From NCBI GenBank assembly GCA_964626015.1, contig CAZVCC010000003.1:1-64000 (forward strand): a stretch of 64,000 nucleotides of DNA, read 5' to 3'. The DNA is from CAIKZJ01 sp964626015. Lineage in GTDB: Bacteria; Bacteroidota; Ignavibacteria; Tepidaquicellales; Tepidaquicellaceae. The notes under the pieces were generated by a model. That model was not told the origin of the DNA. It saw only the letters and a list, made by a program, of their open reading frames with translations, and searched no databases. The stretch's first letter is position 1, and every line of letters begins with the position of its first letter. This document shows positions 1-9,141 of the stretch, one piece after another. The translations under genes were made by a program, and so were the position numbers.

Positions 1-241
1 CGCAGAACTCGCTGCCGTCGCTGTAACTGCCTGAAGGGAAAGTGTACATCCAGCCGGGTGTACCGTTTGTGACAGGTTTCATTACGGCATCGGGAGCATA
101 AGGGCTTGAAGTATTCCTGGCGTTGTAACCGGGCATAGGCCATATCGGACTTGTATCCGGTATCGGGTCTAATGGGTTTGTAGATTCAGTGCAGCTGTAC
201 AAGATTACAGATAAGAGTATTATTAATAAAATATTCTTCAT
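1..241 (-). CDS. Lipoprotein with PQQ-like beta-propeller start (partial, 3' end off window)
   Basis: Reading leftwards from an ATG at 241 gives 80 codons without a stop before the window edge. The product starts MKNILLIILLSVILYSC, a lipoprotein signal with a lipobox ending LYSC, so the protein is probably anchored in a membrane outside the cytoplasm. It continues PIWPMPGYNARNTS, which resembles the W-x-M-x-x-x-x-x-R-N-T-S opening of PQQ-like or WD-type beta-propeller repeat proteins. The signal peptide is seen directly. The propeller assignment is an inference from this one short stretch. The rest of the gene is missing. Confidence 0.7.
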   Translation of the reverse strand, partial: MKNILLIILLSVILYSCTESTNPLDPIPDTSPIWPMPGYNARNTSSPYAPDAVMKPVTNGTPGWMYTFPSGSYSDGSEFC

Positions 242-300
242 ACTAATTGGAATAAATAACAGAATTTAAGAATAGTCGTTCATAGAAAAAATAGCAAACT

Positions 301-329
301 AAATCCCTGCCTGCAGCAAGCAGGGATTT
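301..329. terminator. Hairpin terminator, T-run on the plus side
   Basis: Ten-base perfect arms (AAATCCCTGC at 301-310, GCAGGGATTT at 320-329) enclose a 9-base loop and are followed by T-rich sequence on the plus strand. It lies just upstream of the lipoprotein gene that starts at 241 on the minus strand. No plus-strand gene was found upstream, so it may instead end minus-strand readthrough from trxB. Confidence 0.5.
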
Positions 330-399
330 TTTCTCTTGCTCTAAACATCAAAACCTGCTACCTCGGTGAACTTTGTACTGTTAAAATCTTTTCTTTATC

Positions 400-1020
400 T
401 TTAAAACAATGATTCGTGTTTTTCTCGGTAACCTCGGTGTACTTCTTTTCTCTTTCTCTAAACAATAAATATTGCTTTTCTCAGTGACCTTGGCGCTACT
501 TCCGAAAAAACGTTGTAATAAAAACAAACTTCTACAAAAGAAAACTGCACTTATCTAATTACTATTACCTTGGATTTAATCATTTTCTGAGTTCTCTTTG
601 CGAACATTGTTCTTCTTTGCGAACACTGCGTTTAAAATCTTTCGCTTTGATTTTCTTTCTTTGTTTGTAGCTCTTGCTACGCCGTACTACTCTGTTTTAA
701 AACTGTGTAATAAAAACAAACTTTTAAAAGAAAAAGGCTTAACAGTTCTCTTTGTCTTAGATTCGTCGTGTAGAACGTCCTTTGCCTTCGAGTCGGAGAT
801 CCGTCGTGGCGGACGACCCTTGCTTTAAATAATTATTAAAACAATTATATAGATTCTTTTCTCTGCGTACTCTGCGACCCTTGCGGTAAAATTATTTCGC
901 TTTTATTTCTATTATTTGTTTGTAGCTCTTGCTACGCCGTGTACTCAGTGGTAAAACCTTTTCTTTTGCTATTAGATTTATCTACGCCTCTACCTTTGCG
1001 ATAAAAACTTTATTCTCTAT
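400..1020. repeat. Gene-free region packed with degenerate copies of a dispersed repeat
   Basis: This stretch of over 600 bases holds no convincing gene. It is built from imperfect repeats. GTAATAAAAACAAACTT occurs at about 515 and 707, and CTCTTGCTACGCCGT occurs at about 671 and 926. CTCTGCGTACTCTGCG and CCCTTGCGGTAAAA occur at about 861-893, with several decayed versions nearby. The same motifs occur in reverse complement in the 220-bp insertion at 47771-47990, so these are probably overlapping remnants of the same short non-coding element. Confidence 0.6.
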
Positions 1021-1034
1021 AAAACAACTTTGAA

Positions 1035-1988
1035 TTATTCCAGTGACTCAAGGTAACGCTCTGCATCTATAGCAGCCATACAGCCCGTACCCGCTGCTGT
1101 TACCGCCTGCCTGTATACACTGTCCTGAGCATCGCCGCACGCAAACACACCCTTAATATTAGTCTTTGTTGATGATTTTTCCGTAATAAGATAACCGACT
1201 TCATCCATATTAAGTATTCCGTTGAATATCTTAGTGTTCGGCTGGTGCCCTATAGCCATGAACACACCCTCCAATTCGTGAAGTTTTATCTCTCCTGTTT
1301 TTACATTCTTTAGTTTAATTCCTGTAACTGCTTTCTTGCTTCCGTCTTCGGTACCTACAATCTCATCAATAACAGAATTTAAAGCAAACTTAATTTTCGG
1401 ATTTTTCTGAGCACGTTCAAGCATTATCCTGGAAGCTCTGAATCCTTCTCTCCTGTGAATAACGAGTACTTCAGAGGCATGTCTCGTTAAATAATTAGCT
1501 TCCTCCATCGCAGTATCACCTCCGCCGACTACAGCGACCCTCTGATTTCTGAAGAAGAAACCGTCGCATGTTGCGCAAGCAGATACACCGAATCCCATAA
1601 ACTTTTTTTCGGATTCAAGACCAATGTACTTAGCAGAAGCACCCGTAGCAATGATTACAGTATCTCCAGTGTATTCAGTACCGTCGTCAGCCCATACTTT
1701 AAGAGGTTTTGAATTAAAATCAACTTTAGTTATAGTTTTGAAAAACGAAACAGCACCAAATCTCTGAGCCTGCTTTCTCATAACGTCCATAAGAACAGGA
1801 CCTGCTATTCCATGTTCATAACCTGGGTAATTTTCTATATCGGTAGTAATCATAAGCTGTCCGCCCGGCTGTGAACCCTCGAATATCACTGGTGCAAGAT
1901 TTGCACGCGCGGAATAAATTGCGGCAGTTAATCCGGCGGGACCTGTTCCAATTATAATTACTTTGTGTTGTCCTTTGTTATCAGACAT
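1035..1988 (-). CDS. trxB: Thioredoxin-disulfide reductase
   Basis: This cytoplasmic flavoenzyme passes electrons from NADPH to thioredoxin. The 317-residue product has the usual family length. It shows the FAD-binding GTGPAG motif at residues 14-19, the redox-active CATC at 138-141, the NADPH-binding GGGDTA motif, and a C-terminal CGDAQD...RQAVTAAG flavin-contact segment. The gene is 36 bases downstream of the TPR-protein gene on the same strand and may be co-transcribed with it. The ATG at 1988 gives an N-terminus (MSDNKGQHKVIIIG) normal for bacterial TrxB. A reductase for thioredoxin fits the secreted thioredoxin-fold proteins encoded upstream at 6.1-9.1 kb, but no direct link is shown. 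Confidence 0.96.
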   Translation of the reverse strand: MSDNKGQHKVIIIGTGPAGLTAAIYSARANLAPVIFEGSQPGGQLMITTDIENYPGYEHGIAGPVLMDVMRKQAQRFGAVSFFKTITKVDFNSKPLKVWADDGTEYTGDTVIIATGASAKYIGLESEKKFMGFGVSACATCDGFFFRNQRVAVVGGGDTAMEEANYLTRHASEVLVIHRREGFRASRIMLERAQKNPKIKFALNSVIDEIVGTEDGSKKAVTGIKLKNVKTGEIKLHELEGVFMAIGHQPNTKIFNGILNMDEVGYLITEKSSTKTNIKGVFACGDAQDSVYRQAVTAAGTGCMAAIDAERYLESLE

Positions 1989-2024
1989 TTTTTCAATCCT
2001 TTCTTTAAAATATTATTATTGAAC

Positions 2025-3692
2025 CTATTCGTTATTCTGTATCTTCTTTTTTATTTCTTCGTTTTCTGGACTCAGTTCAAAAGCTTTCTTCCAGAAGTAA
2101 ACTGCTTTCTGTTTATCATTTAAAGCAAAATGAACATCACCGAGATGGTCGAGCAGCACAGCGTTAGATGCGTTTATTGATACTGCACGTTCGATGTATT
2201 CAAGTGCTGACTTGTAATCTTTCATCATGTAAAGAATCCAGCCGTAAGTATCAAGATACGACGGATTGCCGGGCTCTTTGTTCACTGCTCTTCTTGACAT
2301 ATCCTCTGCCTTTTTCAGATTCTCACCGCGGGTTGAAAGGTTGTATGCATAATTATTAAGCAGCAGCGCGTTATCAGGGTCTATTTGTAACGCTTTTTCA
2401 TAAGTGTCGTTTGATTCTTTGTATTGCTTGTTTGAATTGTATGCGAGTGCAAGAGATGATACAATACTCAGGTCGTTTGGATTAAGCTGCATAGCTTTTT
2501 CATAGTAACTTATCGACTCGGAAAGTAAATTCAAACGCTGAAGCGTAAGAGCGTATGAAAAATTCATTCTGTAATCATCGGGTGCAAGTTCCAGTCCTTT
2601 GCTCAGAGCTGCTTTTGACTGTTCATACTTTTCAAGTGTGAAAAGTGCGTAGCCAAACTGCAGATATGCTTGCTTGGACGTGTCGGCAAACATCAGCCCT
2701 CTCGAGAATTTATCAAATGCTTCATTATTTCTTTTGTTGATTACATCCAGTTCACCGAGATAATAATACGGTGCCCAGTTTTCAGGGTATTTATTATTCA
2801 AATAAACAAAAACATATTCAACTATATCTGAAGTCTTAGAGTCCTGACTCATCATACCAAAATACATTTCTCCAAGCTGTATTTTTTCCTGAAATGTCAG
2901 AGAATCTTTACCTATAATTTTTGCAAACTCAATAAAACCTTTATCAATTTCATTCCTCCGAAAATAAAGTTTGACAATCTCTGCCTGTATCTGTTTATCC
3001 TCGGGATTAAGAGCAGAAAGCCTTTCGTAGATTGACTTTGCACCTTCCTCGTTATTTAACTTTGTGTACAATGAAGCAAGTTCAAGCAGCAGACTCTTGT
3101 TGTACGGGTCAAGTTTGAGGGAATATGAAAGAACTTCGGCGGACTTTTCATAATTTTTCTTTGTACCGTAAATATCATACATCCTCTTAAGTACATCAGG
3201 TTCAAAACCGTAAACATCCGTGATGCGTTCATAAACAGCGACAGCATTATCCGGCTGACTCAGCTCCTGATAAGCTCTTGCAAGTGAATACAATACATAA
3301 ACGTTTTCTGAATCCCGTGCGAGAACCGACTCGTATATCTTAACCGCCTTATCTACCTTGCCGGTACCGTAATAAATGTTAGCTTTTAGGATGAGATAAT
3401 CAAGATTGTTTTCGTTGAACTTCAGCGCATCATTAATATTGATGAGAGCATCCTGATACTTTCCTGTTTGCACTAATATATTTGCTATTGCAAAATAGAT
3501 TCCTCCCGCCTTTTGTTCCTGAAGAGCGGTTTTATACAGTTCCAGAGCACCTTTATAATCATTCCTGAGTTCAGCAGACTTTCCTGAAATAAAATACTTA
3601 AGTGCATTTGTGTTCAGACTGTCATCCTGCTGAGAAAAAACCGGAACAGCTGAAAAGCAAATTAAAAAAAATATTATCCTTATTTTAAACAT
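2025..3692 (-). CDS. Secreted tetratricopeptide-repeat protein
   Basis: The 555-residue product has an N-terminal signal peptide (MFKIRIIFFLICFSAVPVFS). Nearly all of the rest is tandem 34-residue TPR units, many with the A-x-x-x-Y/F...P pattern, for example YEKALQIDPDNALLLNNYAY and ALEYIERAVSINASNAV. TPR arrays are protein-protein scaffolds, and this one is expected in the periplasm or at the outer membrane. There is no catalytic domain, so its partner is unknown. It lies between trxB (36 bases downstream) and a 300-base intergenic region upstream. Confidence 0.85.
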   Translation of the reverse strand: MFKIRIIFFLICFSAVPVFSQQDDSLNTNALKYFISGKSAELRNDYKGALELYKTALQEQKAGGIYFAIANILVQTGKYQDALININDALKFNENNLDYLILKANIYYGTGKVDKAVKIYESVLARDSENVYVLYSLARAYQELSQPDNAVAVYERITDVYGFEPDVLKRMYDIYGTKKNYEKSAEVLSYSLKLDPYNKSLLLELASLYTKLNNEEGAKSIYERLSALNPEDKQIQAEIVKLYFRRNEIDKGFIEFAKIIGKDSLTFQEKIQLGEMYFGMMSQDSKTSDIVEYVFVYLNNKYPENWAPYYYLGELDVINKRNNEAFDKFSRGLMFADTSKQAYLQFGYALFTLEKYEQSKAALSKGLELAPDDYRMNFSYALTLQRLNLLSESISYYEKAMQLNPNDLSIVSSLALAYNSNKQYKESNDTYEKALQIDPDNALLLNNYAYNLSTRGENLKKAEDMSRRAVNKEPGNPSYLDTYGWILYMMKDYKSALEYIERAVSINASNAVLLDHLGDVHFALNDKQKAVYFWKKAFELSPENEEIKKKIQNNE

Positions 3693-3747
3693 TTGATTAA
3701 AATATGCTTAATTCAGAAAATTCTAAAGTCAAAAAGGCTTAAGAACA

Positions 3748-3789
3748 GTAAGAAGGTAAGAAAGTAAGAAGGTGAGAAGGTAAGAAAGT
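3748..3789. repeat. Tandem 8-base repeat in a 303-base gene-free gap
   Basis: Five consecutive units close to GTAAGAAG lie upstream of the TPR gene, within the gap 3693-3995. The rest of the gap is AT-rich. It includes a decayed copy of the CCCTTGCAGTAAAA repeat at about 3896. No gene or RNA is seen in it. Confidence 0.7.
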
Positions 3790-3995
3790 TGATGGAACAA
3801 AGATAAAATTTGCACACTGAATTAAAATGAAAAAATATGATTCGCACCTATAAAGTAGTTTTCTAATCTTTTCTTACTTCATTGTGCTGCTAAGACCCTT
3901 GCAGTAAAACATAACTTATCAGATATAATCATAAACAAATCAGGTATATCTGTGTGATAAATTTTTATTCTTGATGTGGTAGGTAAGAATTTCTT

Positions 3996-6107
3996 TTAAA
4001 AGAGGATTTCAAGACCGAGATTGAAACGGTTGTTAAGGTCACCCTGTATCATATCGTTGCCCGTTCCAATTGATTTCACCCCGTCGTAGTAAGTAGCAGA
4101 ATATTTAGCAGCAAGCTCCGCAAATGCAAAAGGTTTATACTTTAGAAGTATGTACCAGCGGGTACCATTACCGTAAAGCCCGATATTTGTCATCACTCCG
4201 CGGAGGTCTTCTTCAAACTCATAAACGCGTGAATCATAATCATCAGTCTGGAACACAATAAACCTCGTTGAAACCGAAAGATTCTTTAGAACAAAAGCTT
4301 TAAGGTCAGTGAAGAAAAGAAATCCTTTGTTGTTTCCGCTGAAGCTATCATACTTCACCATTACGTATTCATACCTTGATCGAATCCTTAAGACACCTGA
4401 AATGTCATAATCAAACCCAACGCGAACGTTAGTCTGGCTGCGGTTATCAATCTTCTGTACCTCACGGTTGTACTCATCTGTAACCGCTCTTGACTCTTCT
4501 TTGTTTTTATTCCTGTATTTCATATAAATAAGAAATCCCTTGCTCGCTTTGTATTCAGCGTTCAGAAGAAAGTCATTGCCCGAAGTCGGTACCGGGTTAT
4601 AATATGTTCTGTAAGGAAACTTGAACTGGTCGAAATACGTCTCTACCGAAAAATCATTGAAGGGCTTAAGGCTCAACCCTGCATAAAAACCGTTTTCATT
4701 ATATGTGTTACCATTATTCTCTCCAAAACCAAAAGAATGAACGGGTACAAAATCTTCAGGATAATTACGGTAGAGGAAAATGACATCTGCAAACTTCGTT
4801 AATGATACCTGCAATGCTGATAGCGAAGCTATACTGCTTGATTGTGAACGTGCAAACTCCCCAAAGAGATTTAAGTTCTTATATATGATATCATAATCAA
4901 CGCTAATCATATTAGCTTTATCACCCGCAAAGCTGAACAGCTGTTTTGAACTGTCTTGAGAGAACGATTTTGAAAACTTTGATGTCCAGTAAGTTGCACC
5001 AAGACGGAGGAAACCGTAATCCGCAAATATCCTCCCTCCGAGTAGCTGCTCCTTTGAAGTACCCTTTCTGTTTTGTTCGCTTATCGTTCTGTGGTTTCCG
5101 TCAAAGTAGATACTGGAAAGTTCGTTAAAAGTCGTATCAACAGAGGCATCAAAATAATTATCCGAATAAAAGATGAAGAAGTTATAGTTTTTAAAAACTA
5201 CATTTGCAGCACCTCCGCGAAAGAACTGTACCTCGTTGGTCGAACGGTAAGCATCAATCTCATAGTTATTCTTTTTTACAATGTTAACAGCCTCAGCACC
5301 TTTTGAAAATGAAAGCGAAGTCCAGAGACCAAGTCCCTGTCCGAAATTAAGAGTGTAATCACCGGCAATTGCTTTGTTAACAAACTTCCAGTTGTTTAGC
5401 TCAAGATATCCCGAATAATAATCTGCATAGTTTGTTTCTCCCGGGTCTTTTTCCACAGTGAGGTTGGCACCAAGAGAAAAGTCTCTTCCTTTATACAATC
5501 CCGTAAACCTGTTATAAATCTTAAGCTTTGAACCGGGGTAGTAACCGTTTATAAATCCTGCCCTGTCTTGCAGGTCCTGCTGAACACGGCTTCTTATGTT
5601 TACGTCAGTATTCTTTAGTATTCCATTCGTATAATATTGTTTCTGCGGAAGAACTTTTCCCGTTTCGTCCTTTACAACGTCCGACCTTGAACTCTTTGCA
5701 ATTAGAAATATTTTCACTTTTTCGTAGATATCCTGAGTTACACCATCAACTTTCAGAAGCTCCCTTTTTGAACTGAAGTAACCATTTGAGTTTCGGTACT
5801 CGATAATTTTCTTTGCCGTAATTGAATTCATGTACGGAACTTCTTCAAGCTGCCGGAGAGTAATGGCATTAAGGTCGAGAGGATTTGCTTTAAGGTATTC
5901 CATTTTATCAAGAAGCTTGGAATCTTCAGAATCTTCAAGAACTGATTCAAGAAGTTTTTCCTGGTACCTGAAAATGTTCAGGTCTGTGGTATCGGGAATT
6001 ATCCGCAGCGTATCGGTCTGCGCTGACAGCCGTGAAGAACTTATAATACTGCCCTGTAGAATAATCATGAAAACAAAGAATATATATTTAAGTACATTCT
6101 TATTCAC
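3996..6107 (-). CDS. Helix-hairpin-helix domain outer-membrane-type protein
   Basis: The 703-residue product has a signal peptide, then a ComEA-like helix-hairpin-helix segment at about residues 70-135 (NPLDLNAITLRQLEEVPYM, with ITAKKIIEYRNSNGYF and LLKVDGVTQDIYEKV). The remaining ~550 residues are rich in alternating aromatic strands such as FSLGANLTVE and GLYGNGTRWYILLKYKPFAF. They end ...NLGLEILF, as expected for an outer-membrane beta-barrel. In the Bacteroidota/Chlorobi group HhH modules occur in large secreted proteins of unknown role. Whether this one binds DNA is not shown. It follows the Omp28-like gene by 22 bases and probably ends that operon. Confidence 0.75.
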   Translation of the reverse strand: MNKNVLKYIFFVFMIILQGSIISSSRLSAQTDTLRIIPDTTDLNIFRYQEKLLESVLEDSEDSKLLDKMEYLKANPLDLNAITLRQLEEVPYMNSITAKKIIEYRNSNGYFSSKRELLKVDGVTQDIYEKVKIFLIAKSSRSDVVKDETGKVLPQKQYYTNGILKNTDVNIRSRVQQDLQDRAGFINGYYPGSKLKIYNRFTGLYKGRDFSLGANLTVEKDPGETNYADYYSGYLELNNWKFVNKAIAGDYTLNFGQGLGLWTSLSFSKGAEAVNIVKKNNYEIDAYRSTNEVQFFRGGAANVVFKNYNFFIFYSDNYFDASVDTTFNELSSIYFDGNHRTISEQNRKGTSKEQLLGGRIFADYGFLRLGATYWTSKFSKSFSQDSSKQLFSFAGDKANMISVDYDIIYKNLNLFGEFARSQSSSIASLSALQVSLTKFADVIFLYRNYPEDFVPVHSFGFGENNGNTYNENGFYAGLSLKPFNDFSVETYFDQFKFPYRTYYNPVPTSGNDFLLNAEYKASKGFLIYMKYRNKNKEESRAVTDEYNREVQKIDNRSQTNVRVGFDYDISGVLRIRSRYEYVMVKYDSFSGNNKGFLFFTDLKAFVLKNLSVSTRFIVFQTDDYDSRVYEFEEDLRGVMTNIGLYGNGTRWYILLKYKPFAFAELAAKYSATYYDGVKSIGTGNDMIQGDLNNRFNLGLEILF

Positions 6108-6129
6108 GGAGCAGTATTATTTTAAAAAA

Positions 6130-6918
6130 TCAGAACTTGATTCTTTCTACGCCATAGACTGTTTTCCCGGAAGTACTCTGCACAAAAACTACTATGTGAG
6201 AGTTGTTGTAATTTATCGCTGTATTAAGGCTGTAATTTTTAGTTACGTTAAAAAGTGTTCCCGTTTGTAAAGTTACATTATCGCCCGCATTATCAGTTAG
6301 AAAATTTCTGAAAGTGTTCTGATGATATTTTTCACCGTTCGTCCCCTGATAAAACAATTCACTTTCTGTGATTGCAATAAAAAGTTTTAGGTCGGAAACG
6401 GAGCTTGTTGATGTCTGAAGAAGCGATACATTCACAGTGCCGTTTCTTGACGACGTATCGTAAGTGTTAGAGATTCCCACTTCGATTGAGTTCCTGTTCT
6501 CGAGTTGTGTATTAATCGTATTCAGCCATGCATTCTGATCGTAGTTCGGCATACCCTTTCCCATTAAGCTTGCAGCGGGATTCCAGAAATACTGGTAGTA
6601 CCCGTGCCTCGCAGCGCTTGCTGTTGGATTGTATAAATAGTACGGGTCGTATCCGTTAAAGTTGGAATGATACCTTACAATTATTACGTTTGTGTCGTTA
6701 ATGGTAATGCCTTTCAAGCTGTCAACATTGTCAAGAAAATATCCTGGTGGAGGACAGTTAGGACAATTGACCGCAGTGAAGAATTCAACCAGCACTTTGC
6801 TGTTTGCCGTTGAATTGTTAGTCTGGATAACAGGATTGTCGTTGGATTCGCAGGAGGATAAAAGCAAACCCGAAAGAAGCAATCCGATAACCGATAATAT
6901 TATGTTTTTAATTTTCAT
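6130..6918 (-). CDS. Omp28-like lipoprotein with thioredoxin-fold CxxC
   Basis: The start was placed at the ATG at 6918. From there the protein opens MKIKNIILSVIGLLLSG with a lipobox LLSSC, whereas the longer frame from 6945 would put nine odd residues before the signal peptide. The mature part contains VEFFTAVNCPNCPPPGYFLD, a thioredoxin-like CPNC motif, as in the Omp28-related family of Bacteroidota. It is probably a periplasm-facing lipoprotein with a redox-active or structural disulfide. It sits in a run of exported proteins between the barrel gene (6957-8609) and the HhH gene. A TlpA-like protein is encoded further upstream, which suggests a shared envelope redox role. Confidence 0.75.
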   Translation of the reverse strand: MKIKNIILSVIGLLLSGLLLSSCESNDNPVIQTNNSTANSKVLVEFFTAVNCPNCPPPGYFLDNVDSLKGITINDTNVIIVRYHSNFNGYDPYYLYNPTASAARHGYYQYFWNPAASLMGKGMPNYDQNAWLNTINTQLENRNSIEVGISNTYDTSSRNGTVNVSLLQTSTSSVSDLKLFIAITESELFYQGTNGEKYHQNTFRNFLTDNAGDNVTLQTGTLFNVTKNYSLNTAINYNNSHIVVFVQSTSGKTVYGVERIKF

Positions 6919-6956
6919 ATTATAATATCTTTTAAAGAGTAACAACTCTTAACCTT

Positions 6957-8609
6957 TTAAAATTTTGAATTAACTGTTAAGCGAAAGCCCTCGAAAGGTC
7001 TAACATACCTGCAAATACCGTTCGTACACTTTACACCGCCTCTTTCGGTACCATAAGAAACAGTAACTGAATTAGTCGGATTAATTTTGTAAGAAACTTC
7101 ACCGAGCAGCCAGTTCTTCTTTCCCGTCGGCTCCTGATCGCTTGTAGTCCATTCGTAGCTGATAGTAGCTGATACATCTGGCGAACGTGAAACACTAAGC
7201 GAAACAAGCTGATTTATAAAATTCGGGTCGTTCGGGTGCTGTGAGCTGTAAACAAACTGCTGTTCAAAATTCAGCTTGGCAGTATAGTCTTTAATAAACG
7301 TGTACCTGAACTCTGTGGGTATTGTATGTATTTTCATTTTTTCAGATGCAGAAGGATTCAGGTTATCATAAATGACCGAATTCTGATAATCATAGGCAAC
7401 CTTGCCGTAGAACTTATCCGAAAAATATCTTTCTCCCTCAAGGAAAAACTCATACCAGGGAGAGAACTCATCTCCGAAATCTGGCATCCAGCTGCTGCTT
7501 CTGTCAACTCTCTGATAAACAGTAAGTCCGCCCGGGCTGATATCGACATAATTATAGTGCCTTGATGCAGCTGCAAGATTTACGTTAAAAGTTGTTTTAT
7601 CGTCCGGTGCGTACACGACATCAAACTGTGCACCAACCTCATCGTTAAAATCAACTATATGAGGATACCTTGAAAGCAAAGTTGTAGAATGTTCTTTAAC
7701 CGCAGTCGGCGGGTTCTGGAACGGCAGCATACGCGTTGGTCTGTCAAGACTCCTGTAATCGGGAGCCGTTAAATCAAACCTGTAGTTTTTATAGTCCAGA
7801 GTAAATCCTATTTTTGGAAGTGAGTAAGAAACAGACGAATAGAAACCGTCGCCATTTGCATGGAACGGAATCGGATATGTCGTATTCTGCATTGTGTTAG
7901 TGTGCTTATGAGCATAAGACGCAAAAACCTGAAGATTGCCAATGTTCAGCGATGCATATCCTTCAGGAATGTAACTTTGCAGTGCAGTTGTGTCAAACGC
8001 AGCAGGAACAGAACCCTGTGCGTAAACATAGTTCGTTCCAAAAGTTAAGTGCTTAATAGGTGATATCTCAAAATTACCCGCTCTTATATCATAAGTTTCA
8101 ACTCTTTCGGGTTTAAGATTATCGTTGAAAACTATCCTGCCCAGCATAAGCAATCCTTTTGTCTTAACAGGTTTCTTCTCTCCGAAAGTTTTCTTGTATG
8201 AAACCTTAACTCCGTCAACTCCCGTATCGTAGAAAAGTGCCCTGTCTTCGAAAGTATTGAACGAAAGACCTTTTGCAACAATCTCCCAGTAATCTCCCGC
8301 ACGAAGGTTCAAGCCTGCATCAGTATTGTTGTACTCAACAAACCTCTTCTTAATGCCTCTGAAATTCACACCGTATTCAATAGGCTGGTCTATTTCATAC
8401 CTCATGCCAAAAATAATATCGTTCACCGAAAGGCGTGCATCGGTAACGTTTTCAAAATATTCCTTTGCATACGAATTACCGAGGAAAGTCTCTGTACCGC
8501 TTCCGTACCTGAGAAGATTGTTTAAAGCCGCCTTAACATTAAGGTTAATCTGTGCACCGGCAGAAGCAGCAATACCGAGAAATATTACAGCTAATAGTAA
8601 TTTTTTCAT
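6957..8609 (-). CDS. Outer-membrane barrel protein, DUF6029-like
   Basis: The 550-residue product has a clear signal peptide (MKKLLLAVIFLGIAASAGA). The rest is almost wholly alternating beta-strand sequence rich in Y, F and T, ending RLTVNSKF with a terminal aromatic typical of outer-membrane barrels. The layout (FGMRYEIDQP, RAGDYWEIVAKGLSFNTFED) resembles the DUF6029 family of Bacteroidota outer-membrane proteins, but that match is from memory of the pattern. Function is unknown. It lies 28 bases downstream of the TlpA-like gene and 38 bases upstream of the Omp28-like gene, so the three are probably one transcript. Confidence 0.7.
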   Translation of the reverse strand: MKKLLLAVIFLGIAASAGAQINLNVKAALNNLLRYGSGTETFLGNSYAKEYFENVTDARLSVNDIIFGMRYEIDQPIEYGVNFRGIKKRFVEYNNTDAGLNLRAGDYWEIVAKGLSFNTFEDRALFYDTGVDGVKVSYKKTFGEKKPVKTKGLLMLGRIVFNDNLKPERVETYDIRAGNFEISPIKHLTFGTNYVYAQGSVPAAFDTTALQSYIPEGYASLNIGNLQVFASYAHKHTNTMQNTTYPIPFHANGDGFYSSVSYSLPKIGFTLDYKNYRFDLTAPDYRSLDRPTRMLPFQNPPTAVKEHSTTLLSRYPHIVDFNDEVGAQFDVVYAPDDKTTFNVNLAAASRHYNYVDISPGGLTVYQRVDRSSSWMPDFGDEFSPWYEFFLEGERYFSDKFYGKVAYDYQNSVIYDNLNPSASEKMKIHTIPTEFRYTFIKDYTAKLNFEQQFVYSSQHPNDPNFINQLVSLSVSRSPDVSATISYEWTTSDQEPTGKKNWLLGEVSYKINPTNSVTVSYGTERGGVKCTNGICRYVRPFEGFRLTVNSKF

Positions 8610-8637
8610 AATGAAGTGGGGGAAAATTTATTTTAAA

Positions 8638-9132
8638 TTATTTAATATTCAGACCCTCTTTTATTTCCTTTTCAATAGTAACCTCATCTCCCGTCTTAAA
8701 TCCTACATGTACGGCAATGATTTCCTTCTTTTTATTCAGCATAACAGAATAAGGCATCTCATCCTTACCGCTGTACCCTTCAAAAACACGTTTATCAGTA
8801 TCAAGCAAAACAGGGAAAGAATATTCCTGCGCAGTGATAAAAGCTTTTACTTTAGCCACTGACTTTTGATTGTCAACACTAATAGCAACATACTCGAAAC
8901 CCTGTGATTTATACTTATCGTACAGCTCTGCCATTTTCTTCATCTCTTCCTTGCATGGCGTACACCAGGTTGCCCAGAAACTAAGCATCACAATTTCTGA
9001 TTTATCGAGAATTTTTTGCATGCTTACGTCGTTGCCGTCAAGGTCGGGAAGCGTGAATTCATAATACATCTGAGCCTTTGCAAATGTTACGAAAACAAAT
9101 GTTAAAACTAAAAAATAAATTACTTTTTTCAT
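8638..9132 (-). CDS. TlpA-family periplasmic thioredoxin
   Basis: The 164-residue product has a signal peptide (MKKVIYFLVLTFVFVTFAKA) followed by one thioredoxin-fold domain. The redox motif WCTPC sits in LSFWATWCTPCKEEMKKM, and the cis-Pro region is near DEMPYSVML. TlpA/ResA proteins reduce or exchange disulfides in exported proteins such as c-type cytochromes. The start is nine bases after the nuoH stop codon, so it is probably co-transcribed with nuoH. Its substrate is not indicated; the adjacent Omp28-like CxxC lipoprotein is one possibility. Confidence 0.9.
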   Translation of the reverse strand: MKKVIYFLVLTFVFVTFAKAQMYYEFTLPDLDGNDVSMQKILDKSEIVMLSFWATWCTPCKEEMKKMAELYDKYKSQGFEYVAISVDNQKSVAKVKAFITAQEYSFPVLLDTDKRVFEGYSGKDEMPYSVMLNKKKEIIAVHVGFKTGDEVTIEKEIKEGLNIK

Positions 9133-9141
9133 TTTAGTATA

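Noticed and set aside
598..828. 76-codon frame in the leading gene-free region
   Set aside because: It runs through degenerate repeats, starts without a leader and its product is low-complexity.
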